This document shows, piece by piece, positions 8,763 to 17,222 of a stretch of DNA of 64,000 nucleotides. The position numbers were made by a program, and so were the translations under genes. The DNA is taken from the NCBI GenBank assembly GCA_019637755.1, contig JAHBVC010000001.1, forward strand, positions 248,001 through 312,000, read 5' to 3'. Under the pieces are notes generated by a model. The model was not told where the DNA came from, searched no databases, and saw only the letters and a program-made list of their open reading frames with translations. Each line of letters begins with the position of its first letter. Position 1 is the first letter of the stretch. The DNA comes from Anaerolineales bacterium. Lineage in GTDB: Bacteria; Chloroflexota; Anaerolineae; Anaerolineales; UBA11579.

Positions 8763-11700
8763 TTAGCGCGAATAGCGCTCGTCTACTTCGTCGAGGCGCA
8801 GGCTGATCACCTGGCTGGCGGTATCGCGCCCCATGGTGATGCCGTAGATCACGTCAGCGGCCTGCACCGTGTTGCGGTTGTGGGTGATGACCACAAACTG
8901 GGTTTCCTGGCTCAGCTCCTTGAGCACTTCGGTAAAGCGGCCGACGTTGGCTTCATCCAACATCGCGTCCACTTCATCCATCACGCAGAAGGGCGTAGGC
9001 GAAGCCTTGAGCAGCGCGAAGACCAGCGCGGCGGCCGTGAGGCTGCGTTCGCCGCCGGAGAGCAGCGCCAGGCGCTGGGTGCGCTTGCCGGGCAGGCGCG
9101 CCTCGATGTCAATGCCGGTCTGGCCGCCTTCGCCGGCCTCGGTGAGCAGCAAGCTGGCCGAGCCACCGTTGAACAAGCGGCTGAAGATGACTTTGAATTC
9201 AGCGGCCACCTTTTCGAAAGTGACCTGGAATTCCTTCTCCATCATCACATCCAACTCAGCGATGACTTGCTTCAGATCCGCCTCGGCAGCGCGCAGATCG
9301 GTGACCTGAGTCTCCATGTTCTCGACGCGGGCTTTGATCTCGAGGTACTCTTTTTGCGCCTCGGGGTTCACTGCGCCCAGGCGGCGGATCTGGTTGCGTT
9401 GCTGCTTGAGGATCTCCTCCAGCTCGGGCGAGAGCTCCTGCACCAGCGGTAGCTTCTCCACCAGCTCGCCCAGCGGCAACGGCGTAGGACCGGAGACGAT
9501 CTCATCGTATTGAAAGTTCACCAGGCCAAAATCGTCTTCGATGCGGCCGCGCAGGGTTTCCAGCGCCTCCTGTTGGCGGGCCAGCAAAATTTGCGCCTGG
9601 GTGTTGTTGCGCTCAGCGCTGCTGAGGGCTTGCAATGCGCCGGTTTCGTTCTTTTGAGCCTCCAGCTGGGCGGCATCCGCCGCGGCCAGCTCGGTTTCCG
9701 TGGGAGCGATCTGCACCTGCAACGCTTCGATCTCCGCGCCAACCACGCCTTCTTGCTGGCTGAGGTGCTGTTTCTCGGCGCTGATCGCCTGTACCTGCTG
9801 CTCCAGCTCGGCCACGCGCTCGTGATGCGAGGCCAACTGCGCTTCGGCACGCTGCAGCAGTTGCAGGCGCTCGCTGACGCGACGCTGCGCCTCCTGCTGG
9901 GCGCGCTGGCCGACGGCCTGGCGCATTTCCCAATGCGCCACCTGGGCGTGCAGTTCCTCGGCCGGCTCTTCGACGGCTACCGCCATCTCACTTTCAAATT
10001 CCGCTTCGGCGGCATCCACATGGGCGGCGATTTCGGTTTCCTTGGCAGCCAGGGTAGCCACGGCTTCTTCGCCCGTGGCTTGCTCACCCTGCAGCGTGCG
10101 CTGCTGGGTGAGGAACCAATCCAACTGGCGCTGCAATTGATCCGCTTCCATTTGTTGGCCTTGGCCTTCGCGCCGCGCCAGATCCAGGGCGGTTTGGGCC
10201 AGTTCCAGCTCGCGTTGGGCGGCCTGACGCGATAGGTCAAGCTCGGCCTGGCGCTCGGCCAGGCGGTTGGCTTCGCTCTCGGCCTGGGCTAACTGGGTGG
10301 CGGTTTGCTCCAGTTCGGCACGCAGCTCACGGGCCTGGCGCGGGCGCGCCAGCGCGGCGGCAGCCGCCTTGGCGGAGCGCACCTCGATCGGTCCGCTGCG
10401 GTGGAACACTTCGCCGCGCAGCGTAACCGCCTGGGTGGCTTCGGCGTGTTGCGCCAGCAGGCGTGGTGCGGCCTGGCGGCTCTCGGCCACCAGTACCCGG
10501 CCGAGCAAAACGTCTACGGCGCGGCGCAATTCGCCGGGCGCGTCTACCAGATCAGCCGCCACGCCCACCAGGCCATTGCCAGGGCTGGCCTGCAAGCGGG
10601 CCCCCGGCGCCAAGCCACTGAGTGGTAGCAAGGCGGCCGAGGTTTCGCCGCCCTCGAGCAAACCGAGAGCGGCTTCGGGATCATCCACCAATACGCCATC
10701 GGCATAGGCGCCCAGGGCGGCGGCGATGGCAGCTTCGTAGCGCGGCTCTACGCGCAGCTCGCGGCCCAAGGTACCCTTGCCCAGTTGCAGGCCGCGCTCT
10801 TTGGCGGCCTGCAACAGCAGCTTGGCGCCTTCGGCGAAGCCCGCGGCGCTGGCTTCTTCCAGGCCGGCCAGTTCGGCGGTCAAGCGTGCCTGGCGGGTTT
10901 GCAACTGGTTGCGGGCGGCTTCTTGCTGCTTGAGCTGCTCCTGCGCCTGGGCCAGTTGGGCCGTAGCTTGTTCGACGCGCTGCTGCTCTTCCTGATAGCG
11001 TGCTTCGGCGGCGCTAACCTTGGCTTGCAGTTTGTGGGTCGCTTCCTGCTGCTCGGCAATATCATTGTGCACTTTGGCGATCGTGCCAGCCAACTCGGCT
11101 AGCTCGACCTTGCGGCGTTCGAGGCTGGAGAGCAGCATCTCGCGCTGGGCGCGTGAATTGGCAATTTGCGCCTGGAGCTCGACGACGCGCTCGCGGGCGG
11201 CACGGGTTTTGGCTTCCTGCTCTTGCTTGGCGCCCTGCTTGCTTTGCAGCACGGCACGGGCTTCATCGAGCTTCTTTTGGGCCTCGGCGCTCTCTTCTTC
11301 GTAGCGCGCCGCGTCCTGCTCGGCTTCCTTCAGGCGCGCGCGCAGGCCACCCAGCTCGCTCTCGACGCGCTGGCGCTCTTCTTCCAGGGCCTTGCGGCGC
11401 TCGCCAAGGGCGCGTTCGCGCTCATCGGCCACCGCCAGATCGCGGCTGGCGCCCTGGCGGCCGGCGTGCAGCTCGGCCAGTTTGCGGTGCCATTCATTGA
11501 GCTGCACGCGCAGCTCCTGAGTTTTGGTGCGCAGCCCGCTCACTTCTTCGCTATGTTGCAATTGTTTTTGGCGGGCCTGGGCCAGATTTTGCTCATGCAG
11601 ATCGGCATCCTGGCGTAGATTGCGAATTTCGGCCTGGGCTTTGTTCCAGTGGTAGCCGTACCACTCGCGCAGGGTGTTGCGCAGATCGGCGCGCAGGGTG

Positions 11701-12356
11701 GCAAACTCTTCGGCGCGCTCGGCCTGGCGCTGCAAGCTGCGCAAGCGCGGCTTGAGCTCGGCGAGGATATCTTCGACGCGCTCGAGGTTGCGCAAGGTGG
11801 TATCCAGGCGGCGCAGCGATTGCTCCTTGCGGTCACGGTACAAGCCGATACCGGCGGCCTCCTCGAAGAGGCGGCGGCGCTCATCTGACTTCAGGGTCAG
11901 CGCGGCATCCACCAGGCCCTGGCCGATGACGGTATAGGTGCGCTCCGACAGGCCGCTGGCGGCGAGCAGTTCGCTGACATCTTTGAGGCGCACCTTCTGG
12001 TTGTTGATGAGGTATTCATTCTGCCCGTCGCGATAGGCGCGGCGGGTAACGGCCACTTCGGCAAAATCGACGGGCAGCCAGCCCTCGCTGTTATCGAAGG
12101 TGATGGTGACGCTGGCCATGCCCGATTTGGGGCGCGATTCGGAGCCGGCGAAGATCATGTCTTCGGTTTTGCGGCCGCGCAGCAGGGCATAGGACTGCTC
12201 GCCCAGCACCCAGCGCAGCGAATCAGCAATGTTGGATTTGCCGGAGCCGTTGGGGCCGACGACGGCCGTGATCGGGGCGCCAAATTCAAAATTTTGCGCG
12301 CTGGCAAAGGTTTTGTAGCCGTTAAGTTCCAGGGACTTTAGTCGTAGTGTCTTCAC
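8763..12356 (-). CDS. smc: Chromosome segregation ATPase SMC
   Basis: A 1197-residue SMC. Walker A is GPNGSGKS (34-41). Long Ala/Glu/Gln-rich coiled coils flank a hinge (~500-660, with GVAADLVDAP). The ABC signature LSGGE is near 1099 and Walker B FCVMDE near 1123. GTG 12356, 4 nt after the rnc stop, is preferred to an upstream TTG inside rnc, because homologues begin with the equivalent of KTLRLKSLELNGYKTFA. It acts with ScpA, whose end opens this window. Last gene of the fabF-rnc-smc run. Confidence 0.95.
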   Translation of the reverse strand: MKTLRLKSLELNGYKTFASAQNFEFGAPITAVVGPNGSGKSNIADSLRWVLGEQSYALLRGRKTEDMIFAGSESRPKSGMASVTITFDNSEGWLPVDFAEVAVTRRAYRDGQNEYLINNQKVRLKDVSELLAASGLSERTYTVIGQGLVDAALTLKSDERRRLFEEAAGIGLYRDRKEQSLRRLDTTLRNLERVEDILAELKPRLRSLQRQAERAEEFATLRADLRNTLREWYGYHWNKAQAEIRNLRQDADLHEQNLAQARQKQLQHSEEVSGLRTKTQELRVQLNEWHRKLAELHAGRQGASRDLAVADERERALGERRKALEEERQRVESELGGLRARLKEAEQDAARYEEESAEAQKKLDEARAVLQSKQGAKQEQEAKTRAARERVVELQAQIANSRAQREMLLSSLERRKVELAELAGTIAKVHNDIAEQQEATHKLQAKVSAAEARYQEEQQRVEQATAQLAQAQEQLKQQEAARNQLQTRQARLTAELAGLEEASAAGFAEGAKLLLQAAKERGLQLGKGTLGRELRVEPRYEAAIAAALGAYADGVLVDDPEAALGLLEGGETSAALLPLSGLAPGARLQASPGNGLVGVAADLVDAPGELRRAVDVLLGRVLVAESRQAAPRLLAQHAEATQAVTLRGEVFHRSGPIEVRSAKAAAAALARPRQARELRAELEQTATQLAQAESEANRLAERQAELDLSRQAAQRELELAQTALDLARREGQGQQMEADQLQRQLDWFLTQQRTLQGEQATGEEAVATLAAKETEIAAHVDAAEAEFESEMAVAVEEPAEELHAQVAHWEMRQAVGQRAQQEAQRRVSERLQLLQRAEAQLASHHERVAELEQQVQAISAEKQHLSQQEGVVGAEIEALQVQIAPTETELAAADAAQLEAQKNETGALQALSSAERNNTQAQILLARQQEALETLRGRIEDDFGLVNFQYDEIVSGPTPLPLGELVEKLPLVQELSPELEEILKQQRNQIRRLGAVNPEAQKEYLEIKARVENMETQVTDLRAAEADLKQVIAELDVMMEKEFQVTFEKVAAEFKVIFSRLFNGGSASLLLTEAGEGGQTGIDIEARLPGKRTQRLALLSGGERSLTAAALVFALLKASPTPFCVMDEVDAMLDEANVGRFTEVLKELSQETQFVVITHNRNTVQAADVIYGITMGRDTASQVISLRLDEVDERYSR

Positions 12357-12360
12357 GCGC

Positions 12361-13092
12361 TTAGCGATCCATCTCTTCCGTTTCAAGCAATCGTAGGGCG
12401 GCGCGGGCGGCGGCTTTGCTGGCGGCCTGCTTGCTGCGGCCTTTGCCGGTGGCCAGGCTACGGCCTTGCACGCGCACGTCTACTTCAAAATCTTTGGCAT
12501 GGTCTGGCCCGTGCTCGGCCACAATCTCATAGCGCGGTGCGCCCAGGCCGCGCGCCTGCACCCATTCCTGCAAGAGGCTCTTCGGGTCACGGTCGCCCTC
12601 GGTGGCCAGGATGGTCTCGATCGCCTCACTGAGCATGGGTGCCAGAAAGCGCTCCACGGCGGGGATGTTGCCATCCAGGTACAGCGCACCGACCAGGGCT
12701 TCAAACGCATTGCACAGCATCGAGGTGCGCGTGCGCCCGCCGCCTTCTTCTTCCCCATGGCCAATGCGCAGGGCACGGTTGATCTGGATCTGGCGGCCGA
12801 ATTCGCCCAGGCGTTCGGTGCTCACCAGGCTGGCCCGCAGGCGGGTCATCTCGCCTTCGGGCATCACCGGGAACTGCTGAAAGAGCCAGGCGCCGACGAT
12901 GAAATCGAGCACGGCATCGCCGAGAAACTCGAGGCGCTCGTTATCCACCAGCGCGTCGGGATTCTCGTTGAGGTATGAGCGATGGGTCAGCGCGCTGACC
13001 AGCAAACGTGAATCAGTGAAATGCAGCCCCACCCGCGCGGCAAAGCCGTGGGGATCTTCCCGCTCCGGGGCTTGTTGAGGGCCGTTGTGCAT
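12361..13092 (-). CDS. rnc: Ribonuclease III
   Basis: A 243-residue double-strand-specific RNase processing rRNA and other duplex RNA. The signature NERLEFLGDAVLD (51-63) supplies catalytic acidic residues. The second acidic cluster is in NAFEALVGALYLDG. A C-terminal double-stranded RNA-binding domain starts near 170 with DPKSLLQEW and ends with SKQAASKAAARAAL. A ribosome site (ggaaggaagg) precedes ATG 13092. Its position between fabF and smc is a common bacterial arrangement. Confidence 0.95.
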   Translation of the reverse strand: MHNGPQQAPEREDPHGFAARVGLHFTDSRLLVSALTHRSYLNENPDALVDNERLEFLGDAVLDFIVGAWLFQQFPVMPEGEMTRLRASLVSTERLGEFGRQIQINRALRIGHGEEEGGGRTRTSMLCNAFEALVGALYLDGNIPAVERFLAPMLSEAIETILATEGDRDPKSLLQEWVQARGLGAPRYEIVAEHGPDHAKDFEVDVRVQGRSLATGKGRSKQAASKAAARAALRLLETEEMDR

Positions 13093-13118
13093 ACCCTACA
13101 CCTTCCTTCCGGAACTGA

Positions 13119-13161
13119 AGGAACGCTAGCCACCCCACAACGCGATGTGGGTGGCTGGCGA
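13119..13161 (-). other. Hairpin between fabF and rnc
   Basis: The sequence cgctagccacccc pairs with gggtggctggcg around a short loop, with a one-base mismatch or bulge. No T run follows on the minus strand, so it may be an attenuator or a processing site (an RNase III substrate upstream of rnc would fit) rather than a full terminator. Confidence 0.4.
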
Positions 13162-13188
13162 TCCGCTAGTTCCTAACCGGGGAGTATT

Positions 13189-14421
13189 TTATTCGTATTT
13201 TCGTAAAACGAGGACGGCATTGTGGCCGCCAAAGCCGAAGGCATTGGTGATGGCCACTTTGATGTTGGCCTGGCGAGCCTGGTTGGGGATGTAATCCAGA
13301 TCGCATTCCGGATCGGGCTCTTCGTAGTTGATGGTGGGCGGCAAGACGCCCTCGCGCACGGCCAGGGCGCAGAAGATCGTCTCCAGCGCTCCGGTGGCGC
13401 CCATCATGTGCCCGGTCATCGACTTGGTGGAGGAGATGGGGATGTTGTAGGCCTGCTGGCCAAAGGCCGATTTGATCGCGGCGGTTTCGGAGGCATCGTT
13501 GAGCGGCGTACCCGTGCCGTGAGCACTAATGTAGCCAACCTCATCGGGATTGACGCCGGCAATGTTGAGCGCAGCCTTGATGGCTTGCGCCCCGCCTGCC
13601 CCGGTGGGTGACGGCGCGGTGATGTGGCTGGCATCGGCCGAGGAGGCGTAGCCGGCCAGCTCGGCGATGATGTTGGCGCCGCGGCGTTTGGCGTGGCTTT
13701 CGCTTTCGATCATCATTACCGCGGCGCCCTCGCCCATTACGAAGCCGTCACGATTTTTATCGAAGGGGCGCGGGGTGGCCTCGCTGGGCGCCTTGCGCGA
13801 CATAGCCTGCATGCGGTCAAACGAAGCGATGGCCACGCTGGTGATGGTGGCCTCGGCGGCGCCAGCAAAAGCGGCGTCGATGACCCCGGCGCGGATCAGC
13901 GTCCAGGCCATGCCAATACCATCCTGGCCGGAGGCACAGGCGGAGGCCACCGAGAGTGCCGGCCCCTTGGGGCCGTGATCAATGCTGGCCAAGCCAGCGG
14001 CTCCGTTGGGCATGAGCATGGGGATGAGGAAGGGGCTGACGCGGCGCGGGCCGCCGGCGGCGATATCGAGCACACCGGATTCCAACGCCCCAATGCCGCC
14101 GATGGCGGCAGAGATGATGCTGCCGACGCGCGGCGCGTTGCTCTCGGTAATCTCCAGGCCGGAGCTGTGCATGGCCTGGGCGGCGGCACCCGCGCCGAAG
14201 AGCTGGTAGCGATCACGGCGGCGGGTTTCGCGCACATCCATGTATTGGCTGGCATCGAAGTCCTTGACTTCGCAGGCGATCTTGACCAAAAAGTCGGACG
14301 CATCAAAGCAGGTGATCGGGCCTACGCCAGACACTCCGTTGGTGACATTTTTCCACGTCTGCTCTACGGTGTTGCCCAAGGGGTTGACCGTGCCCAAACC
14401 CGTGATGACGACTTTTTCCAT
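13189..14421 (-). CDS. fabF: 3-oxoacyl-[acyl-carrier-protein] synthase II
   Basis: A 410-residue condensing enzyme of fatty-acid elongation. ATG 14421 begins MEKVVITGLGTVNPLG, the usual KAS start; the open frame extends 40 codons further without family similarity. The nucleophile is C162 in SVASACASG. The two active-site histidines lie in SAHGTGTPLND and MTGHMMGATG. A gagg ribosome site precedes the start. acpP, which often precedes fabF, is absent; a threonine-synthase-like gene is immediately upstream. Confidence 0.94.
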   Translation of the reverse strand: MEKVVITGLGTVNPLGNTVEQTWKNVTNGVSGVGPITCFDASDFLVKIACEVKDFDASQYMDVRETRRRDRYQLFGAGAAAQAMHSSGLEITESNAPRVGSIISAAIGGIGALESGVLDIAAGGPRRVSPFLIPMLMPNGAAGLASIDHGPKGPALSVASACASGQDGIGMAWTLIRAGVIDAAFAGAAEATITSVAIASFDRMQAMSRKAPSEATPRPFDKNRDGFVMGEGAAVMMIESESHAKRRGANIIAELAGYASSADASHITAPSPTGAGGAQAIKAALNIAGVNPDEVGYISAHGTGTPLNDASETAAIKSAFGQQAYNIPISSTKSMTGHMMGATGALETIFCALAVREGVLPPTINYEEPDPECDLDYIPNQARQANIKVAITNAFGFGGHNAVLVLRKYE

Positions 14422-14441
14422 GTGATACCTCAATTCCTCTC

Positions 14442-15548
14442 TTACGGCGCTTTCAAACCAGACCCGCTGAGAATCAGTGCGATCGGGCCGGGGAGATCGG
14501 CAAAGTGTGCCAAGGTGGATAGCTGCCCCAACCCTGCCCACACAATCGCAGAGGTTGGCTCTACAAATAACCCTGCACGAGCCAGTGCGTCGCGGGCGGG
14601 TTGGATCTCGCCTTCGTCTACGGCGAGGAACTGGCCGCCGCTGACCTGTACGGCGCGCAGCAACTCATCGCCGCGCACAGGCTGGTGCACGCGCACGCCT
14701 TCGGCCAGGGTTTGGCCCTCGGTGACCCAGGCCAGGCCGGCGGGGCCTTGCGTGCTGAGCGCCCACAGCGGCGCGCAGGCACGCGCTTGCACGCCGATGA
14801 GTACAGGCAGGCGTTGAATGAGGCCGGCGGCTTGGAGAGCGGCGAAGCCGCGCGCAATGCCGAGCAGCAGGCTGCCGTGGCCCACCGGGGCGATCACGCA
14901 GCCCGGTGCCTGGCCGCCGAGCTGCTCATAGAGCTCATAGGCGATGGTGGCGATGCCCGGCAGCCCGAAGGGCATGTAGGCGTGGCTGGCATAGGTTTCG
15001 CCGTCCTCGGCGGCGCGCTGAACGGCGAGGGCCGCCGCGGAGCGCGGGCCAAGGATGCTGACCAGTTCAGCGCCATAGGCTTCGATCTGGGCGCGCTTGG
15101 GGCCGGAGGCTGAGTCTGGCACGAAGACGCGCGCAGCAATGGCGGCGCGGGCGGCATAGGCGGCGAAGGAGGCGCCGGCGTTGCCGGAGGAATCTTCGAT
15201 AGCGGAGGTGACGCCGCGGGCGCGCAGGAAGCTGAGCAGCGGCGCTGAACCGCGATCCTTGTAGGAGCCGGTGGGATTGAGATACTCCAGCTTGAAGGCC
15301 AGGCGCTTGCCGAAGGCGGCGCCCGGCACCAGCGGGGTGTTGCCCTCGCCGAGATAGACCGCCTCGGCCGAGGCGGGCGGCCCGAAGCTGGCGCGGTAGC
15401 GCCATAGCCCGGGCTGGCTGCTCTCGGGTGGCGCGTAGGCTAGCTCACCCTGCAGGCTGAACACGCCGCCACAGTGCAGGCAGCGATGCGGGGCGCCAGT
15501 CTCGGGGTATGGGCGGCGGCAGTTGGTGCAGGAGTAGGTCGTCATCAT
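14442..15548 (-). CDS. Threonine synthase-like PLP enzyme
   Basis: A 368-residue fold-type II PLP enzyme. An N-terminal zinc-ribbon-like motif (C7, C10, C23, C26) precedes the catalytic domain. The PLP lysine is K97 in NPTGSYKDRG. Phosphate- and substrate-binding motifs are GEGNTPLV and SSGNAG. Threonine synthase converts O-phosphohomoserine to threonine; the zinc-ribbon architecture is common in thrC products, but no thrA or thrB is adjacent, so another beta- or gamma-replacement activity is possible. ATG 15548 or 15545 fits; the ribosome site is weak. The gene ends 20 nt before fabF. Confidence 0.77.
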   Translation of the reverse strand: MMTTYSCTNCRRPYPETGAPHRCLHCGGVFSLQGELAYAPPESSQPGLWRYRASFGPPASAEAVYLGEGNTPLVPGAAFGKRLAFKLEYLNPTGSYKDRGSAPLLSFLRARGVTSAIEDSSGNAGASFAAYAARAAIAARVFVPDSASGPKRAQIEAYGAELVSILGPRSAAALAVQRAAEDGETYASHAYMPFGLPGIATIAYELYEQLGGQAPGCVIAPVGHGSLLLGIARGFAALQAAGLIQRLPVLIGVQARACAPLWALSTQGPAGLAWVTEGQTLAEGVRVHQPVRGDELLRAVQVSGGQFLAVDEGEIQPARDALARAGLFVEPTSAIVWAGLGQLSTLAHFADLPGPIALILSGSGLKAP

Positions 15549-15578
15549 GATGAATAGTAATGGCAATCGCTTGCTTGG

Positions 15579-15620
15579 GTCAGTTGACTAGTCGACTAGT
15601 TGACTAGTCAACTGCTAATC
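15579..15620. repeat. Octamer array A1 (cagttgac/tagtcgac/tagttgac/tagtcaac)
   Basis: Five successive units of 8 nt follow the pattern TRGTYRAC and form a self-complementary block. The array overlaps the last codons of the moaD-moaE gene. The same octamer family occurs at five or six other intergenic sites in the window. Confidence 0.8.
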
Positions 15621-16337
15621 ACTTTCCGTTGGAAGGTATTCCCCTTCCACCCACTCTTCACCGTGCGGGCCGACCTCTTTTTTCCAGATGGGCACAATTT
15701 CTTTGAGGCGGTCGATGCCATAGCGAGCGGCTTCGAAGACACCACTGTCACGGTGGGCGGCGGTGCAGGCGATGAGCACGGTGGGTGTGCCGGGCTGCAG
15801 CGTGCCGATGCGCTGAGCGATGGCGATGCCCTCGACGGCGGGCCAGCGCAGGCGAATTTCGGCAGCTACCTGGGCCAGCTTGGCCTCGGCCATCGGAACG
15901 TAGGCCTCGTACACAAGATGCTGTGTCACGAGGTGCTGCGTGCTGTGCGGCTCGCCGCGCGTGGTTTCGGCGCGCACCATGCCGCTGAAGAAGCAGGCGG
16001 CGCCGGTGCTGGGCAGCGTGATGCTGGCCAGCATGGCGTTGAGATCCAGCGCGTCTTCGGTGATGGTGAGCTGCGTGGGCGGCGCGCCAGAGCCGCCGCT
16101 CACCGGCGGGAACAGGGCTATCTCAGCGCCGTCTGGCACCGGGTCGGCATCGAAGGCAAATTCCTTGTTGATCGCCACCAAGATGGCCTTGGCGTGCGGC
16201 GCCAACTGCGGATAGGCAGCGAAGAGGGCCTGTTTGAAGGCCGCCACATCGCTACCTGCGGGCAGTTGCAAGCTGGCTTGCAACACCCCGGCGCGTTCCC
16301 GCAATGTGGCGAAGAACAATACAGTGACGGTGATCAT
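15615..16337 (-). CDS. Molybdopterin synthase, MoaD-MoaE fusion
   Basis: A 240-residue fusion of both molybdopterin synthase subunits, which add two sulfurs to precursor Z (cPMP). The N-terminal MoaD-like ubiquitin fold (~1-82) ends in SGG, with the Gly-Gly at 81-82 that carries thiocarboxylate in separate MoaD. The MoaE part (~85-240) follows, with GACFFSGMVR, TAAHRDSGVFEAARYGIDRLK and the lysine pair in PIWKKEV. In mycobacterial MoaX, release of the MoaD part by cleavage is reported; the same may be needed here. The ATG overlaps the TGA of the 59-aa ORF upstream, so translation is probably coupled. Confidence 0.9.
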   Translation of the reverse strand: MITVTVLFFATLRERAGVLQASLQLPAGSDVAAFKQALFAAYPQLAPHAKAILVAINKEFAFDADPVPDGAEIALFPPVSGGSGAPPTQLTITEDALDLNAMLASITLPSTGAACFFSGMVRAETTRGEPHSTQHLVTQHLVYEAYVPMAEAKLAQVAAEIRLRWPAVEGIAIAQRIGTLQPGTPTVLIACTAAHRDSGVFEAARYGIDRLKEIVPIWKKEVGPHGEEWVEGEYLPTESD

Positions 16338-16513
16338 GGGCGCTTCTTTTTACGGTGCAGGGTAAGCGCGAGTTTAGCCGGCGGCTGTGCTTGTGCCACC
16401 TCGGCACGCTTGCGCTGCATCTCCTGTAAGGTGAATACGCTGCGGCCTGTTACGCGCATGCCGTGCTTCTTCTTTTCAAGTTTGGCCTCGCGGCGTTCCC
16501 ATTTTTCGTTCAT
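16334..16513 (-). CDS. Short basic protein of unknown function, 59 aa
   Basis: A small open frame starting at ATG 16513 and ending in a TGA that shares an ATGA overlap with the moaD-moaE start, a sign of genuine translational coupling. The product is highly charged: MNEKWERREAKLEKKKHG at the start, GRSVFTLQEMQRKRAEV in the middle, and a basic tail HRKKKRP. It looks like an amphipathic helix with basic ends. I do not recognise a family. Position between moaC and moaDE is the only hint of role. Confidence 0.7.
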   Translation of the reverse strand: MNEKWERREAKLEKKKHGMRVTGRSVFTLQEMQRKRAEVAQAQPPAKLALTLHRKKKRP

Positions 16514-16520
16514 GGCACAT

Positions 16521-16650
16521 TCAGTGAAGAGTACTCCGTGATGAGTGATGAGTGAGCAGTAATCAGTGAGTTGTAATCAGTGAGCTGTAATCAGTACTAC
16601 TGTTCACTGTTCACTGTTCACTGCTTACTATTCACTACTCACTCGCCTCT
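16521..16650. repeat. Heptamer array H1, arranged as an inverted pair
   Basis: Left arm: 7-nt units gatgagt, gagcagt, aatcagt, gagttgt, aatcagt, gagctgt. Right arm: units such as ttcactg repeated three times, then cttacta, ttcacta. The two arms can pair imperfectly. The right end codes for the last residues of moaC. Confidence 0.7.
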
Positions 16651-17129
16651 CGATACTCCCCACCTGCCCCACCCGTCTTGCTGACCAGGCGGATGTTCTC
16701 AATGTACATGCTCTTCTCGGCGGCCTTGGCCATATCGTAGATGGTGAGGGCCGCTACGGAAACGGCGGTGAGCGCTTCCATCTCGACGCCGGTCTTGCCG
16801 CGGGTGCGCGCCGTGGCGCGGATGCGGATGCCCGGCAGCGCATCGTCGAGCTCAAACTCCAGTGAGATGTGCTCCAGCGGCAACGGATGGCAGAAGGGGA
16901 TCAGTTCAGCGGTGCGCTTGGCGGCCTGGATGCCGGCTACCTGGGCCACGGTGAGCACATCGCCCTTCTTGAGCTGCCCAGTACGCACTAGCGCCAGCGT
17001 GTCTGGCCGCATGCGTACCTCGCCCGCGGCCACCGCGGTGCGCTCGGTGATGCTTTTGTCGCCAACATCGACCATGCGGGCGTTGCCGGAGGGGTCGAGG
17101 TGTGAGAGTGCGCTTGATTGCTTGGGCAT
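16635..17129 (-). CDS. moaC: Cyclic pyranopterin monophosphate synthase accessory protein MoaC
   Basis: A 164-residue MoaC acting with MoaA in the first step of molybdenum cofactor synthesis. Landmarks are [33 protein letters not shown] with its active-site His, and [24 protein letters not shown] minus-strand TATAAT box (17136-17141) ends 6 nt before ATG 17129 with no ribosome site, suggesting a leaderless transcript. moaC, the 59-aa ORF and moaDE form one transcriptional direction. Confidence 0.95.
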   Translation of the reverse strand: MPKQSSALSHLDPSGNARMVDVGDKSITERTAVAAGEVRMRPDTLALVRTGQLKKGDVLTVAQVAGIQAAKRTAELIPFCHPLPLEHISLEFELDDALPGIRIRATARTRGKTGVEMEALTAVSVAALTIYDMAKAAEKSMYIENIRLVSKTGGAGGEYREASE

Positions 17130-17138
17130 GAGTTAATT

Positions 17139-17216
17139 ATAGCTATCAGCACTCAGCAATCAGCCAAATTCTCGCAGACAGCTGAGCGCTGAAAGCTAAT
17201 CGCTGAACGCTATAAT
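17139..17216. repeat. Heptamer array H2 between moaC and prfB
   Basis: Units of 7 nt run from cagcact, cagcaat, cagccaa through cagacag, ctgagcg, ctgaaag, ctaatcg to ctgaacg. The array is bounded on each side by a TATAAT box: the minus-strand one for moaC at 17136-17141 and the plus-strand one for prfB at 17211-17216. Confidence 0.7.
17189..17216 (+). promoter_or_regulatory. prfB promoter, leaderless type
   Basis: CTGAAA (17189-17194, 4/6 match to the -35 consensus), a 16-bp spacer and a perfect TATAAT (17211-17216). The ATG starts 6 nt later, about where transcription would begin. Confidence 0.65.
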
Positions 17217-17222
17217 TACCCC

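Noticed and set aside
12357-12386. TTG start of smc inside rnc
   Set aside because: It adds ten residues not found in SMC proteins; the GTG at 12356 starts the conserved sequence.
13624-14817. 397-codon plus-strand open frame
   Set aside because: Antisense to fabF and the threonine-synthase-like gene; Gly/Ala/His-rich composition typical of reverse-complement frames.
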